From contig JBHHXG010000029.1 in NCBI GenBank assembly GCA_046756985.1, positions 1-20,320 of the forward strand: a stretch of 20,320 bases of DNA, given 5' to 3'. The DNA comes from JBHHXG01 sp046756985. Lineage in GTDB: Bacteria > Pseudomonadota > Zetaproteobacteria > Mariprofundales > Mariprofundaceae. Shown here piece by piece: positions 8,138-16,780 of the stretch (position 1 is its first letter; each line of letters begins with the position of its first letter). The notes beneath the pieces are model-generated. The model searched no databases and had not been told where the DNA came from. It was given only the letters and a program-made list of their open reading frames with translations. Position numbers and translations under genes: made by a program.

Positions 8138-9316
8138 ATGGCACTTAAAGGCAAGATGGTAATTGGTCAGTCCGGAGGTCCGACAGCGGTGATTAATCAG
8201 TCGCTGGTTGGCGCGGTTCTGGCGGCAAGAAAAGAGGATGAAATTACCGGTATTCTGGGGGCCAGGCATGGAATCAAGGGCATCATGGAAGAGGCTTTTA
8301 TTGACCTCTCTACCCAGAGCGAAGCGCAGCTGGAACAGGTTGCCAATACGCCGGCGGCCGCACTCGGCTCGGTACGCCTGAAACCGGGCCAGCCTGAATG
8401 CGAGAAGGTGTTTGAGGTGTTCAGGAAGAATGACGTCCGCTATTTCTTTTATATCGGCGGCAACGATTCGGCTGAGACAGCGCATATCATCGCCGAGATG
8501 GCAAAAGATGCAAATTACGACTTCTGTACCATGCATATCCCGAAGACCATCGATAACGATCTAAGGGTGACCGATCACTGCCCCGGTTTTGCCTCGGCGG
8601 CGAAGTTTGTGGCGCTGGCCTTCATGGGCGATGATCGTGATAACCGCGCACTGTCAGGCGTCAAAATCAATGTCGTCATGGGCCGCCATGCCGGTTTCCT
8701 AACTGCCGCTGCCGCTCTGGCGCGTCAGAATGAAGGTGATGGCCCGCATCTGATTTACCTGCCGGAGCGTGTTTTTGACAAGGAACAGTTCAAGCAGGAC
8801 GTGAGGGATGCTGTAGCCAAACATGGCCGTTGTGTTGTGGCGGCGTCTGAGGGTATTGCCGATGCTGATGGCAATCCGATTGCCAGCACCGGAGAGCGTG
8901 ATTCGCATGGCAATATCCAGCTTTCCGGTACAGGCGCACTGGGCGATGCTCTGGCTGCACTGGCCAAAGAGGCCCTGCCTGAAGGCGCGCGGGTACGCGC
9001 CGATACCTTTGGTTACCTGCAGCGCAGCTATCCGACCATTGTTTCCGAAGTTGATGCCGGTGAGGCGCGCAGGGTGGGCGAGTTTGCCGTCAATCATGCC
9101 GTTGCTACCGGTGAGCCGGGCTCTGTAGCCATTCGTCGCCTCAGTTCCGATCCTTACGAGAGCGAGTGTTTCATCACACCATTATCATCGGTGGCGCGTG
9201 AGGCGACCGAGATGAAAGATGAATACATCAATGCCGCCGGTAATGACGTGACCGATGCATGGCTGGATTATATACGGCCTCTGGTCGGCGAACTGCCACA
9301 GATGGGGAACTTATAG
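8138..9316 (+). CDS. pfp: 6-phosphofructokinase, pyrophosphate-dependent type
   Basis: A 392-aa phosphofructokinase. Two positions separate ATP from PPi users in this family: the residue after GG(N/D) and the one before TIDND. Here they are Asp110 in GGNDS and Lys136 in PKTIDND, the Asp/Lys pair of PPi-dependent enzymes; ATP enzymes have Gly at both. Catalytic Asp139, the MGR substrate motif (181-183) and GSVR (77-80) are intact. The enzyme should reversibly convert fructose 6-phosphate and PPi to fructose 1,6-bisphosphate and Pi. I choose the ATG at 8138 (MALKGKMVIGQSGG, with GGGGGA upstream) because it matches the usual N-terminus; GTG 8099 is an alternative. It leads a plus-strand run with an exported protein and glgP, and is divergent from the glpX/tkt block. 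In methylotrophs such enzymes also accept sedoheptulose phosphates, which is possible here. Confidence 0.92.
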   Translation: MALKGKMVIGQSGGPTAVINQSLVGAVLAARKEDEITGILGARHGIKGIMEEAFIDLSTQSEAQLEQVANTPAAALGSVRLKPGQPECEKVFEVFRKNDVRYFFYIGGNDSAETAHIIAEMAKDANYDFCTMHIPKTIDNDLRVTDHCPGFASAAKFVALAFMGDDRDNRALSGVKINVVMGRHAGFLTAAAALARQNEGDGPHLIYLPERVFDKEQFKQDVRDAVAKHGRCVVAASEGIADADGNPIASTGERDSHGNIQLSGTGALGDALAALAKEALPEGARVRADTFGYLQRSYPTIVSEVDAGEARRVGEFAVNHAVATGEPGSVAIRRLSSDPYESECFITPLSSVAREATEMKDEYINAAGNDVTDAWLDYIRPLVGELPQMGNL

Positions 9317-9370
9317 AAAGCGGCTATACTTTACCGATCCATATCAGAAAGTTAAGAATGGGAGGATAGT

Positions 9371-9934
9371 ATGAGGCTATGGTTTGCGATTGGCTTGAGT
9401 TTGCTGTTTACTGTCCCGGTATCGGCAACAGAGGTCGAAGGCATTACCGTGCCGAATCAGGCAACGGTTGATGGACAAGCGCTTGTATTGAATGGCGCAG
9501 GCGTGCGTACAAAATTCTTTTTTGATATCTATGTTGGCGCGCTTTATCTGCCTGCCAAAACACAGGATGCAAAGCAGGCCATTGATGGCAAAGGCCCTAA
9601 GCGCGTGACGATGCATTTTTTATATGATGAAGTCAGTACAAAAAAGCTTACCGATGGCTGGACAGAAGGGTTTGAAAAGAACCAGTCAAAAGATGCAATG
9701 GCGAAACTGCGGCCCCGTCTGGATCAGTTCAACACGATGTTTGACGATGCATACAAGGCGGATGTGTTCATATTCGATTTTCTGGCCAATGGGGACACCC
9801 GTGTTACGTTAAAGGGTGAGCTTAAAGGCACCATTGCCGGTGAGGACTTCGGCCAAGCCTTGCTGGCCGTATGGCTGGGCAGGAAGCCCGCTGACAAGGG
9901 GCTGAAAGAGGCCATGCTGATTGCAGGCAAATAG
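9371..9934 (+). CDS. Exported chalcone-isomerase-like protein
   Basis: A 187-aa protein with a signal peptide. After the short positive start MRLW comes a hydrophobic stretch (5-17), then VSA with probable cleavage after Ala19. The mature part resembles the chalcone isomerase-like family found in many proteobacteria: VEGITVPNQ near the N-terminus, LNGAGVRTKFFFDIYVGALY (40-59), and a C-terminal LAVWLGRKPADKGLKEAML. Family members bind or act on small hydrophobic ligands in plants, but bacterial exported members have no settled role, so I assign no reaction. The start at 9371 has a clean GGGAGG eight bases upstream. It lies 54 bases after the phosphofructokinase and 110 bases before glgP on the same strand, so it may be in their transcript despite its periplasmic location. 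Confidence 0.75.
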   Translation: MRLWFAIGLSLLFTVPVSATEVEGITVPNQATVDGQALVLNGAGVRTKFFFDIYVGALYLPAKTQDAKQAIDGKGPKRVTMHFLYDEVSTKKLTDGWTEGFEKNQSKDAMAKLRPRLDQFNTMFDDAYKADVFIFDFLANGDTRVTLKGELKGTIAGEDFGQALLAVWLGRKPADKGLKEAMLIAGK

Positions 9935-10044
9935 CCACACAGCCGGACTTCTCACGTTGACTTGATACGGCCCTTTGGACAGGGTTCCGCGCCTTAAATT
10001 CTTCAGCCAATATAACCAATGGATTCGTACATAAGGGAGTTGCT

Positions 10045-12606
10045 GTGAGTTCACAAGGTCAGACATTCCGCATTCAGGTTCGTCCTGAAATCCCCGAGGA
10101 ACTGAAGCGTCTTGAAGAAATGGCAGATGATTTGTGGTTTGCCTGGAACGCCAAGGCGAGGGGACTGTTTCATCAGATGGATCACAAGCTGTGGACATTG
10201 TGTGGTCACAATCCCCGTCTGTTTCTGCGACGCGTTGGCCAGATGCGGTTGGATGAAATGGCATCAGACCGGGCCTTTTTATCAATCTATAACAGCGTCA
10301 TGGCGGACTACGATTCTTACAAGAGGTCCGAAAATCAGTGGTTTACCGAAAAGTTTGAAGATAAAGATGCATATCAAATTGCCTATTTTTCAGCCGAGTT
10401 TGGCTTGCACGAATCGTTGCCGATCTATTCAGGCGGCCTGGGTATTCTGGCAGGCGACCACTGCAAGTCCGCCAGTGACCTGGGTCTTCCCTTTACAGCG
10501 GTCGGCCTGCTCTATCGCCATGGTTATTTCATACAAACGATTGACGCGCAGGGCAATCAGATCGCGACCTATCATGATAATCTTTTCGAGGATCTTTGTA
10601 TTGAACCGGTCAAGGCCGATGATGGCAACGATCTGCTGGTTCAGGTGGAAATGCCCGACTCGACCTTGCATCTGAAAGTCTGGCAGGCGCAGGCTGGGCA
10701 CATACGAATGGTGCTGCTTGATTCGGACCTCGATGTCGATTATACCGGTCATGAGGATCGTAAAATTACGCACCAGCTCTACGGTGGCGGGCGGGAAAAC
10801 CGCATCAAACAGGAAATGGCGCTTGGCATCGGTGGCGTACGCGCACTGCGGGCCCTGGGCATCGATCCAAGCGTCTGGCATGCCAATGAAGGTCATGCTG
10901 CTTTTACAATTCTGGAACGTATGCGCGAACTTGTGCAGGGGCATGGTTTGAATTTCGATGAGGCGCTGGAAGCCACTGCGGCCTCAACGGTATTTACGAC
11001 GCACACGCCGGTTCCGGCCGGGCATGATATTTTCCCGCTGGATATGTTTGATAAATATATGGGGCATTATGCCGGCATGCTGGGCGTTTCCACCAAACGC
11101 TTGCATGCACTGGGACATGGCGATTTTGGCCATGGCTCCTCCGGATTCAACCAGACGGCGTTGGCGACACACGGTTCTGCCTATCAAAACGGTGTTGCCA
11201 AACTGCATGGTGAGGTCAGTTCGCAAATGTTTCATTCCATGTGGCCGGATGTGCCGCCGGAAGAGAACCCCATGACCTCGGTGACCAATGGCGTGCATGC
11301 CACAACCTGGCTGGCGCAGGAATGGATCAACACCTTCGATCAGCATTTTGGAAGCGGCTGGCGTGGGCGGTTCCAGGATATGGAGTATTGGGAGTGCATC
11401 CATAACATTCCGGATCATTTGTTCTGGAGCATCCACCAGACGAACAAGCAGCGGATGCTGCAATATCTGAGTGAAATGCTGCACCGGCAGGCCGTGCGTA
11501 ACGGCGAAAGTGCGCAACTGGTACGCGAGATGACGCAAAACTTTGACGTGCGCACGCTGGTCATTGGTTTTGCTCGCCGCTTTGCAACCTATAAGCGCGC
11601 CACTCTGTTATTCCATGATGAGAAAAAGTTGCTGGAACTGCTGGATGAAGTTGACCGGCCAATTGTGTTCCTGTTTGCCGGCAAAGCCCATCCGGCCGAC
11701 AAACCGGGTCAGGAACTACTCCGCCGCGTCCACGAAATTGCTCGCAAGCCAGAGTTTATTGGCCGTATATTAATGCTCGAGGGCTATGACATGACCCTGT
11801 CCCGTTACCTGCTTTCCGGGGTTGATGTGTGGTTGAACAATCCCCGCCGCCCGATGGAGGCCAGCGGAACATCAGGCATGAAGGCGGCGATGAATGGAGC
11901 GCCGAACCTCTCCATCCTTGACGGCTGGTGGCCAGAAGGTTTCAAGGGGGACAATGGCTGGGTCATTGGTGGCGAGCGCGATATCGAGGACGATGCCCTG
12001 CGTGACGATGAAGATGCCGAGTCGCTGTACCAGGCACTCAAATATGACGTGCTACCGCTATACTATCAGCGCGGCGAACGCGGTTTTTCGGAAGGCTGGG
12101 TGCAGATAGCCAAACGTGCCATGATTGAAAGCATTCCGTACTTCAACACCGATCGTATGGTGGCGGAGTACACCGAGCGCTTTTATCTGCCCGCTTCGCG
12201 TCAGGGTGCTGCCATATGTCAGGATGGGTTTGCCCGCGCCAAAGCACTGGCTGCATGGAAGGCAAAGGTGCGCAAGGCATGGAAGAAGTTGACGCTGGAG
12301 GATATTGCCAACAGTCCGGAATACAGCGTCTGGAATTATGGCGATGATATTTGCGTAAGGGTCAAAGCGCATCTGGACGGGCTAAACCCGGACGATGTGC
12401 GTATTGAGGCAGTTCTGTTTCGCCCTTCACTGGATGAAGAAGATGTGATGCGTGACGCGGTCGAACTGACCCATGCGGAGGACGGAGTTTTTGTGGCCAA
12501 TATCCTTCCGGATAATACCGGCAACTTCTCATATAAAATCCGCATGTATCCGAAACACGAAGATTTGCCGCATCCGCATGCGATGGGGCTGATGCTCTAT
12601 CTATAG
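10045..12606 (+). CDS. glgP: Alpha-glucan (glycogen) phosphorylase
   Basis: An 853-aa alpha-glucan phosphorylase that releases glucose 1-phosphate from glycogen or maltodextrin with a pyridoxal-phosphate cofactor. It belongs to the bacterial/archaeal branch that carries an extra N-terminal DUF3417-like helical segment (about 1-115, with DDLWFAWNAKARGLF). YSGGLG (128-133), WHANEGH (278-284) and FATYKR (513-518) follow. The cofactor-lysine motif EASGTSGMK (605-613) places the PLP lysine at 613. About 100 C-terminal residues form a beta-rich tail. The start is GTG at 10045 with AAGGGAG upstream. It is the last gene of its plus-strand run and ends 27 bases from the convergent glucokinase gene, with no obvious terminator between. 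Together with glgA on the opposite strand it forms a glycogen synthesis/breakdown pair. Confidence 0.95.
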   Translation: MSSQGQTFRIQVRPEIPEELKRLEEMADDLWFAWNAKARGLFHQMDHKLWTLCGHNPRLFLRRVGQMRLDEMASDRAFLSIYNSVMADYDSYKRSENQWFTEKFEDKDAYQIAYFSAEFGLHESLPIYSGGLGILAGDHCKSASDLGLPFTAVGLLYRHGYFIQTIDAQGNQIATYHDNLFEDLCIEPVKADDGNDLLVQVEMPDSTLHLKVWQAQAGHIRMVLLDSDLDVDYTGHEDRKITHQLYGGGRENRIKQEMALGIGGVRALRALGIDPSVWHANEGHAAFTILERMRELVQGHGLNFDEALEATAASTVFTTHTPVPAGHDIFPLDMFDKYMGHYAGMLGVSTKRLHALGHGDFGHGSSGFNQTALATHGSAYQNGVAKLHGEVSSQMFHSMWPDVPPEENPMTSVTNGVHATTWLAQEWINTFDQHFGSGWRGRFQDMEYWECIHNIPDHLFWSIHQTNKQRMLQYLSEMLHRQAVRNGESAQLVREMTQNFDVRTLVIGFARRFATYKRATLLFHDEKKLLELLDEVDRPIVFLFAGKAHPADKPGQELLRRVHEIARKPEFIGRILMLEGYDMTLSRYLLSGVDVWLNNPRRPMEASGTSGMKAAMNGAPNLSILDGWWPEGFKGDNGWVIGGERDIEDDALRDDEDAESLYQALKYDVLPLYYQRGERGFSEGWVQIAKRAMIESIPYFNTDRMVAEYTERFYLPASRQGAAICQDGFARAKALAAWKAKVRKAWKKLTLEDIANSPEYSVWNYGDDICVRVKAHLDGLNPDDVRIEAVLFRPSLDEEDVMRDAVELTHAEDGVFVANILPDNTGNFSYKIRMYPKHEDLPHPHAMGLMLYL

Positions 12607-12633
12607 GACAGAATTTACAGAGTCGCTCGCACC

Positions 12634-13566
12634 TTACGCCTGCAAGGCCGTTGCGGCTGCTCCGAAAAGGCCGGCATTGTCGCCCAGCATTGTTTTGCGG
12701 ACCTGGATTTTGCCGCGCTGTGGAGGAAGCAGTCGGCTCTCCAGCCCCGATGCGATATGGGGGTGCAATAGCTCCCAGGCACCGGTGAGGCCACCGCTTA
12801 TCGTAACGAGGCGGACATCCAGCAGCTTGATGCATCCGGCAATGGCCTGCCCAAGGTAGGCGCCGGCGTCCTGCAAGATATGATCAGCCAGCGTATCTCC
12901 ATTCACGGCCAGCGCATGAATCTGACTGGCATCCAGATGCTGTCCGCTGGCTTCATGGTAGCGCGCTGCTATGGCAGTGGCTGAAGCATAGGCTTCCAGG
13001 CAGCCCTTAGAGCCGCAGCCGCAGGGCCTGCCGCCAGGCATCAGGCAGAGGTGTCCGATTTCCATGGCCATGCCGCCCTCGCCGGGATATGGCTTACCAT
13101 CCAGAATCAGGCCGCCACCAATGCCGGTGCCTAGTGTTAAATGCAACAGACTTGGGGCATTTTTGCCCGCGCCAAAGCGAAATTCCCCGACCGCGGCCAT
13201 CAGGGCATCGTTCTGAACATAGACAGGTTTTCCAAGCTGTTCGGACAAGCGCGCGGCCAGAGGAAAATCTTGCAGCATCGGTATATTGGGCGATGCTGCA
13301 AGTACGCCGGTATTTTCGATGAAAAACCCGGGAAAGCCTATGCCAACTGCGCCAATATCTGGTTGCCGTTCAAATATGGAAGCGCACGAATCGGCAAGTG
13401 TTTTCACCACATATGTTTCGGTCTGTTCGGATGTCTCAGCCCTGTATTTTGAGAAGTTTATACGTGCCTTTGTCTGTTCCATGATACCCCCCCGGCTGTC
13501 AATAAGGGCCATGCGGACATGGGTGCCTCCAGCATCGATGGCCAGCACTTGTCGGGTCAAAGTCAT
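12634..13566 (-). CDS. ROK-family sugar kinase, probable glucokinase
   Basis: A 310-aa ROK-family kinase, likely phosphorylating glucose to glucose 6-phosphate with ATP. The N-terminal phosphate loop DAGGTH (11-16), catalytic Asp120 in QNDAL, LGTGIGGG (145-152), and the ROK zinc site formed by His172 with Cys182, Cys184 and Cys189 (EIGHL, then CGCGSKGCLE) are all present. There is no N-terminal DNA-binding domain, so it is an enzyme and not a ROK repressor. The ATG (13566-13564) overlaps the glgA stop in ATGA and has no visible ribosome site, so translation is probably coupled to glgA. That coupling favours a glucose/glucan role, but fructokinase or N-acetylsugar kinase specificity cannot be excluded. 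The gene ends 27 bases from the end of glgP. Confidence 0.9.
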   Translation of the reverse strand: MTLTRQVLAIDAGGTHVRMALIDSRGGIMEQTKARINFSKYRAETSEQTETYVVKTLADSCASIFERQPDIGAVGIGFPGFFIENTGVLAASPNIPMLQDFPLAARLSEQLGKPVYVQNDALMAAVGEFRFGAGKNAPSLLHLTLGTGIGGGLILDGKPYPGEGGMAMEIGHLCLMPGGRPCGCGSKGCLEAYASATAIAARYHEASGQHLDASQIHALAVNGDTLADHILQDAGAYLGQAIAGCIKLLDVRLVTISGGLTGAWELLHPHIASGLESRLLPPQRGKIQVRKTMLGDNAGLFGAAATALQA

Positions 13567-15020
13567 GGATTCAGTAACTGTTTATAGAGCTTCGCATACT
13601 GTGTGGCGGATGCATCCCATGATGAATCGCGCCGCAGAGCCCGGCCTTGCAATCTGGACCAGATCTGTTTTTTGTGAAAAACATCCACGGCACGGGAAAC
13701 AGCTATCCTGAAAGCTTTGGGTGAAGGTTCGTCAAAGGTAAATCCCGTCGAACCGGATTTTGCTGTGGCATAGTCAATCACCGTATCTTTCAGGCCTCCA
13801 GTCGCACGAACAACGGGCACCGCACCGTAGCGCATGGCCATCAACTGGCCCAGACCACAGGGTTCAAAGCGCGATGGCATCAGGAAAATATCACTACCGG
13901 CATAAATCTTGCGGGCAAGCTCTTCGCTGAAACCACTGAAGAAGAACATCTGCTGCGGATGCTTGTCGGCTAACTTGCGCAACTGCTTTTCATCAGAAGG
14001 CTCGCCTGAGCCCAGAATCACCAGCTGATAGCCTGCCTTCATCCATGCCGGAATGCAGTCGATCAGCAGATCTACACCTTTCTGTTCGGCCAGTCGGGAA
14101 ATCATGGACAGGACAGGCGTTCCGAGACTTTTCGCGAACCCTGCGTGCTGTTGCAAATCGGCCTTGCACATCTTTTTACCCTTGATATTGCCGGCTTTGT
14201 AGTTAGCGGCAATCATTGTGTCCGTGGCCGGGTTCCATGCGCCGGTATCCAGACCATTGATGATACCGGCCAGTTTGCCGGCATGGCCCGCAAGGAAACC
14301 GTCCAATCCACAACCATAAGCAGGCGTCAGGATTTCTTCGGCATAAGTGGCGCTGACGGTGGTGATGGCGTCAGCAGCGACGACCCCCGCTTTCATGCAG
14401 TTGATATGGCCATGAAACTCAAAACCATCATGGTGGAAGTGATGGGTTGGAAGACCGAGTCTGCCCATCCATTCAGCGGGGAAAACACCCTGATATGCCA
14501 AATTGTGGATCGTGAAGACGGTTTTTGCCTTGGCAATACGGGCATGATGCTGGTACTGCGTATGCAGCAGCAATGGCACCATGCCGGTTTGCCAGTCATG
14601 GCAGTGAATGATATCCACGCCGCGTGAAAGTTGGGCTGCTGCCTCAAGGGCTACACGATTAAACAGAATATAGCGCAGTAGATTATCTTCATAGGCACCG
14701 CCTGGTGGGCCATAAATGCCTTCACGGTCAAACAGCGTATCCTGCTCCACAAGAATGAAGCGCAGTCCATCCACCACTGCTTTACGTAAGCGACAGCGAT
14801 GCTGGATGCCATCGGCCCACATCTCGACGGATTTGCGCATGCTTGTGGTGCGGATGCCGTTTGCCGCCAGATGCCGGCGGTAGAATGGAAGGATGACCGT
14901 TACTTTATGACCCACATGCTGCAGGGCATATGGCAGAGAGCCTGCAACGTCGGCAAGCCCCCCTGTTTTGGCCAGCGGCGTTGCTTCTGATGCGATAAAG
15001 ACAATATTGAGTCCGGCCAT
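13563..15020 (-). CDS. glgA: Glycogen synthase (ADP-glucose type)
   Basis: A 485-aa GT5-family glycogen/starch synthase that elongates alpha-1,4-glucan, usually from ADP-glucose. The KTGGL motif (18-22) for the nucleotide sugar is in AKTGGLADVAGSLP. CHDWQTG (140-146), the second-domain SRLAEQKGVD (308-317) with Arg309 and Lys314, SRFEPCGLGQ (383-392) with the conserved Glu386, and TGGLKDTV (407-414) are intact. I start at ATG 15020-15018 because AAGGAG (15031-15026, minus strand) lies five bases upstream and MAGLNIVFIASEATP matches the family start; an ATG at 15074 would add 18 unrelated residues. It overlaps the downstream ROK kinase by ATGA and is divergent from the adenylate cyclase gene across 137 bases. 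No glgC or glgB is in the window. Confidence 0.95.
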   Translation of the reverse strand: MAGLNIVFIASEATPLAKTGGLADVAGSLPYALQHVGHKVTVILPFYRRHLAANGIRTTSMRKSVEMWADGIQHRCRLRKAVVDGLRFILVEQDTLFDREGIYGPPGGAYEDNLLRYILFNRVALEAAAQLSRGVDIIHCHDWQTGMVPLLLHTQYQHHARIAKAKTVFTIHNLAYQGVFPAEWMGRLGLPTHHFHHDGFEFHGHINCMKAGVVAADAITTVSATYAEEILTPAYGCGLDGFLAGHAGKLAGIINGLDTGAWNPATDTMIAANYKAGNIKGKKMCKADLQQHAGFAKSLGTPVLSMISRLAEQKGVDLLIDCIPAWMKAGYQLVILGSGEPSDEKQLRKLADKHPQQMFFFSGFSEELARKIYAGSDIFLMPSRFEPCGLGQLMAMRYGAVPVVRATGGLKDTVIDYATAKSGSTGFTFDEPSPKAFRIAVSRAVDVFHKKQIWSRLQGRALRRDSSWDASATQYAKLYKQLLNP

Positions 15021-15103
15021 GATGGCTCCTTCGATTCTGCTCCCCGAATCATAACAGCTTATATCATGACACAAAAATGCTGTCGTGCCGGGGCGTTATG
15101 GCG

Positions 15104-15117
15104 GGGAAAGATTTCCC
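15104..15117. promoter_or_regulatory. Dyad between glgA and the cyclase gene
   Basis: GGGAAA (15104-15109) and TTTCCC (15112-15117) form perfect six-base arms around GA. The dyad lies 84 bases upstream of the glgA start and 41 bases upstream of the cyclase start, just before a possible -35. Position and symmetry suggest an operator, but the regulator is unknown and the half-site is low in complexity. Confidence 0.35.
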
Positions 15118-15121
15118 GGAT

Positions 15122-15151
15122 TTGATATGCCGGGCACTTCTGCATTAAGAT
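15122..15151 (+). promoter_or_regulatory. Possible sigma70-type promoter for the cyclase gene
   Basis: TTGATA (15122-15127, five of six to consensus) is followed after 18 bases by TAAGAT (15146-15151, four of six). A start about seven bases past the -10 would fall on or beside the ATG at 15158, implying a leaderless or nearly leaderless message. That fits the absence of a clear ribosome site before this gene. The elements are visible; promoter activity is inferred. Confidence 0.35.
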
Positions 15152-15157
15152 GTAGCC

Positions 15158-16780
15158 ATGTCAAAGATTATCGTGCGTTCTACAAGTGGCGAACATACTT
15201 ATACGGTCGGGGATGAAGCCACCATCGGCCGCCATCCGAGATGCACGATTTGCCTGCATGATCCGATGATTTCCAAAAGGCATGCAGTCATCCGCCATAC
15301 AGAAGATGGTTATATATTTGAAGATAGAGGCAGTTCCAACGGCTCTTTCCTCGATGGCGTCCGTGTAAGTCAGCATACGTTAAAAGATGGCGATAAAATC
15401 AACATAGGCAAGGCCAGCCTGACTTTTCAGGCCGAAAGTGAAGCCGAAAAGATGGCCAGAATGGTCAGTATTTCCCAGGTTGCCGAGGCCAGCCAGGTGC
15501 AGGACCGCATCGAGGTCGCCAGTGTCGAAAACTTTCTCCCCGAAAAGGATGTTGCAGACCTTGGGGTTCTACGTGTGGATTATGAAAAGCTTCGGCTGGG
15601 GTATGATCTGTTGCAAAACATCGGCCTTGAACGCGATCTGGATTCAGCATTGGAGAAAGTTACCGAGGCGCTGATTGGTGTCTTTTTTGCTGACCGCTGC
15701 GCCATCATGCTGATTGATCCGGGAACGGGAGAGCTTACGCCCAGGTCGGTGCGATCTCAGGGCGGAGACGACAGCAGTGTTTCTATTTCCGGCTCTATTT
15801 TGCAGGAAGTGCGCGAGACCAAGACTGCTGTACTGTTGTCCGATGCCAGTCAGGATGAACGCTTTTCACAGGCATCATCGCTGATTATGCAGGGCATTCG
15901 TTCGGTGATGTGCGCCCCAATTCTTCACAATGGCGAGTTTCTGGGCGTGGTGCATCTGGACAGTCAGAAAATGCAGTCCTCTTTCACGCGCAAGGATCTG
16001 CAGCTCCTTTCGGGCATTGTCCGTTATGTAGCAATGGCAGTAGCCAATGCAAGATTGCTTCACAAAGTCGAAGAGGAAGCCAAAACCCAGGCCCAGTTTG
16101 AGCGCCTGCTTTCACCGAGCGTAGTCGAACAGATCATGAGCGGCAAGATCACCATGGAAAAAGGCGGCGAGCTTAGGGATGTGACCATTCTGTTTGCCGA
16201 TATCCGTGGCTTTACCAGTATGAGCCGCCGCTCCTCGGCAACAAGCATTGTAGCCATGCTGAACAGCTATTTTGAGATCATTGTTGATATCGTGTTCAAG
16301 TATAATGGCACGGTAGACAAGTACATCGGTGATGAAATCATGGTGCTGTTTGGTGCCCCGGTCGATGTACCGCGTGCCGCGGACCAGGCTGTGGCCTGCG
16401 CTCTGGAGATGCAAAGCGCCATCGAGAAATTCAACCACGAGCGTGAAAGCAGGGGAGAGGAGGCCATCGAGATTGGCATTGGCGTTAATTCCGGCGAGGT
16501 TGTAGTCGGCTCCATCGGTTCCAGTCAGACCATGCAGTATACCTGTATTGGCGATGCCGTTAATGTGGCATCACGCCTGACTGGCATGGCCGAGGCAGGT
16601 CAGGTGATGATCAGTGAGCACACGCTTGAAAAAATGAAGACAAGAGCCAATTATGAAGTCGTTCCGCCTGCGTCCCTGAAGGGGATTGAGGGCGACCTGA
16701 AGGTTTATGCGATCAAGGAACTGCTTGCTGATACAAGGGATCCTGCCTCGCCGACTTCCCAAGGGACACCTGCTGCCTGA
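15158..16780 (+). CDS. FHA-GAF-class III adenylate cyclase
   Basis: A 540-aa soluble signalling protein with no membrane segment. Residues 1-90 form an FHA phosphothreonine-binding domain with GRH (24-26), SKRH (39-42) and SSNG (59-62), including the key Arg25, Ser39 and Asn61. Residues about 150-300 form a GAF sensor domain. Residues about 335-520 form a class III nucleotide cyclase domain: the metal aspartates are Asp348 (FADIRGFT) and Asp392 (GDEIMVLFGAP), the adenine-selecting pair is Lys388 and Asp466, and transition-state residues Asn469 and Arg473 (VNVASRL) are present, so cAMP is the expected product. The start at 15158 has no strong ribosome site. It is divergent from glgA and 47 bases upstream of pgi. 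The FHA domain implies input from a Ser/Thr kinase not seen here; the GAF ligand is unknown. Confidence 0.93.
   Translation: MSKIIVRSTSGEHTYTVGDEATIGRHPRCTICLHDPMISKRHAVIRHTEDGYIFEDRGSSNGSFLDGVRVSQHTLKDGDKINIGKASLTFQAESEAEKMARMVSISQVAEASQVQDRIEVASVENFLPEKDVADLGVLRVDYEKLRLGYDLLQNIGLERDLDSALEKVTEALIGVFFADRCAIMLIDPGTGELTPRSVRSQGGDDSSVSISGSILQEVRETKTAVLLSDASQDERFSQASSLIMQGIRSVMCAPILHNGEFLGVVHLDSQKMQSSFTRKDLQLLSGIVRYVAMAVANARLLHKVEEEAKTQAQFERLLSPSVVEQIMSGKITMEKGGELRDVTILFADIRGFTSMSRRSSATSIVAMLNSYFEIIVDIVFKYNGTVDKYIGDEIMVLFGAPVDVPRAADQAVACALEMQSAIEKFNHERESRGEEAIEIGIGVNSGEVVVGSIGSSQTMQYTCIGDAVNVASRLTGMAEAGQVMISEHTLEKMKTRANYEVVPPASLKGIEGDLKVYAIKELLADTRDPASPTSQGTPAA

Noticed and set aside
8000..8536. 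178-codon minus-strand open frame overlapping the phosphofructokinase
   Set aside because: It is antisense to a strongly conserved enzyme and runs into the phosphatase gene; its translation has no recognisable motif.
9957..10016. TTGACT at 9957 and TATAAC at 10011 as a promoter for glgP
   Set aside because: The two elements are 48 bases apart and neither has a partner at 16-18 bases, so no promoter is supported.
12607..12633. Possible bidirectional terminator between glgP and the glucokinase
   Set aside because: The 27-base convergent gap shows no inverted repeat or T-run that I can support.
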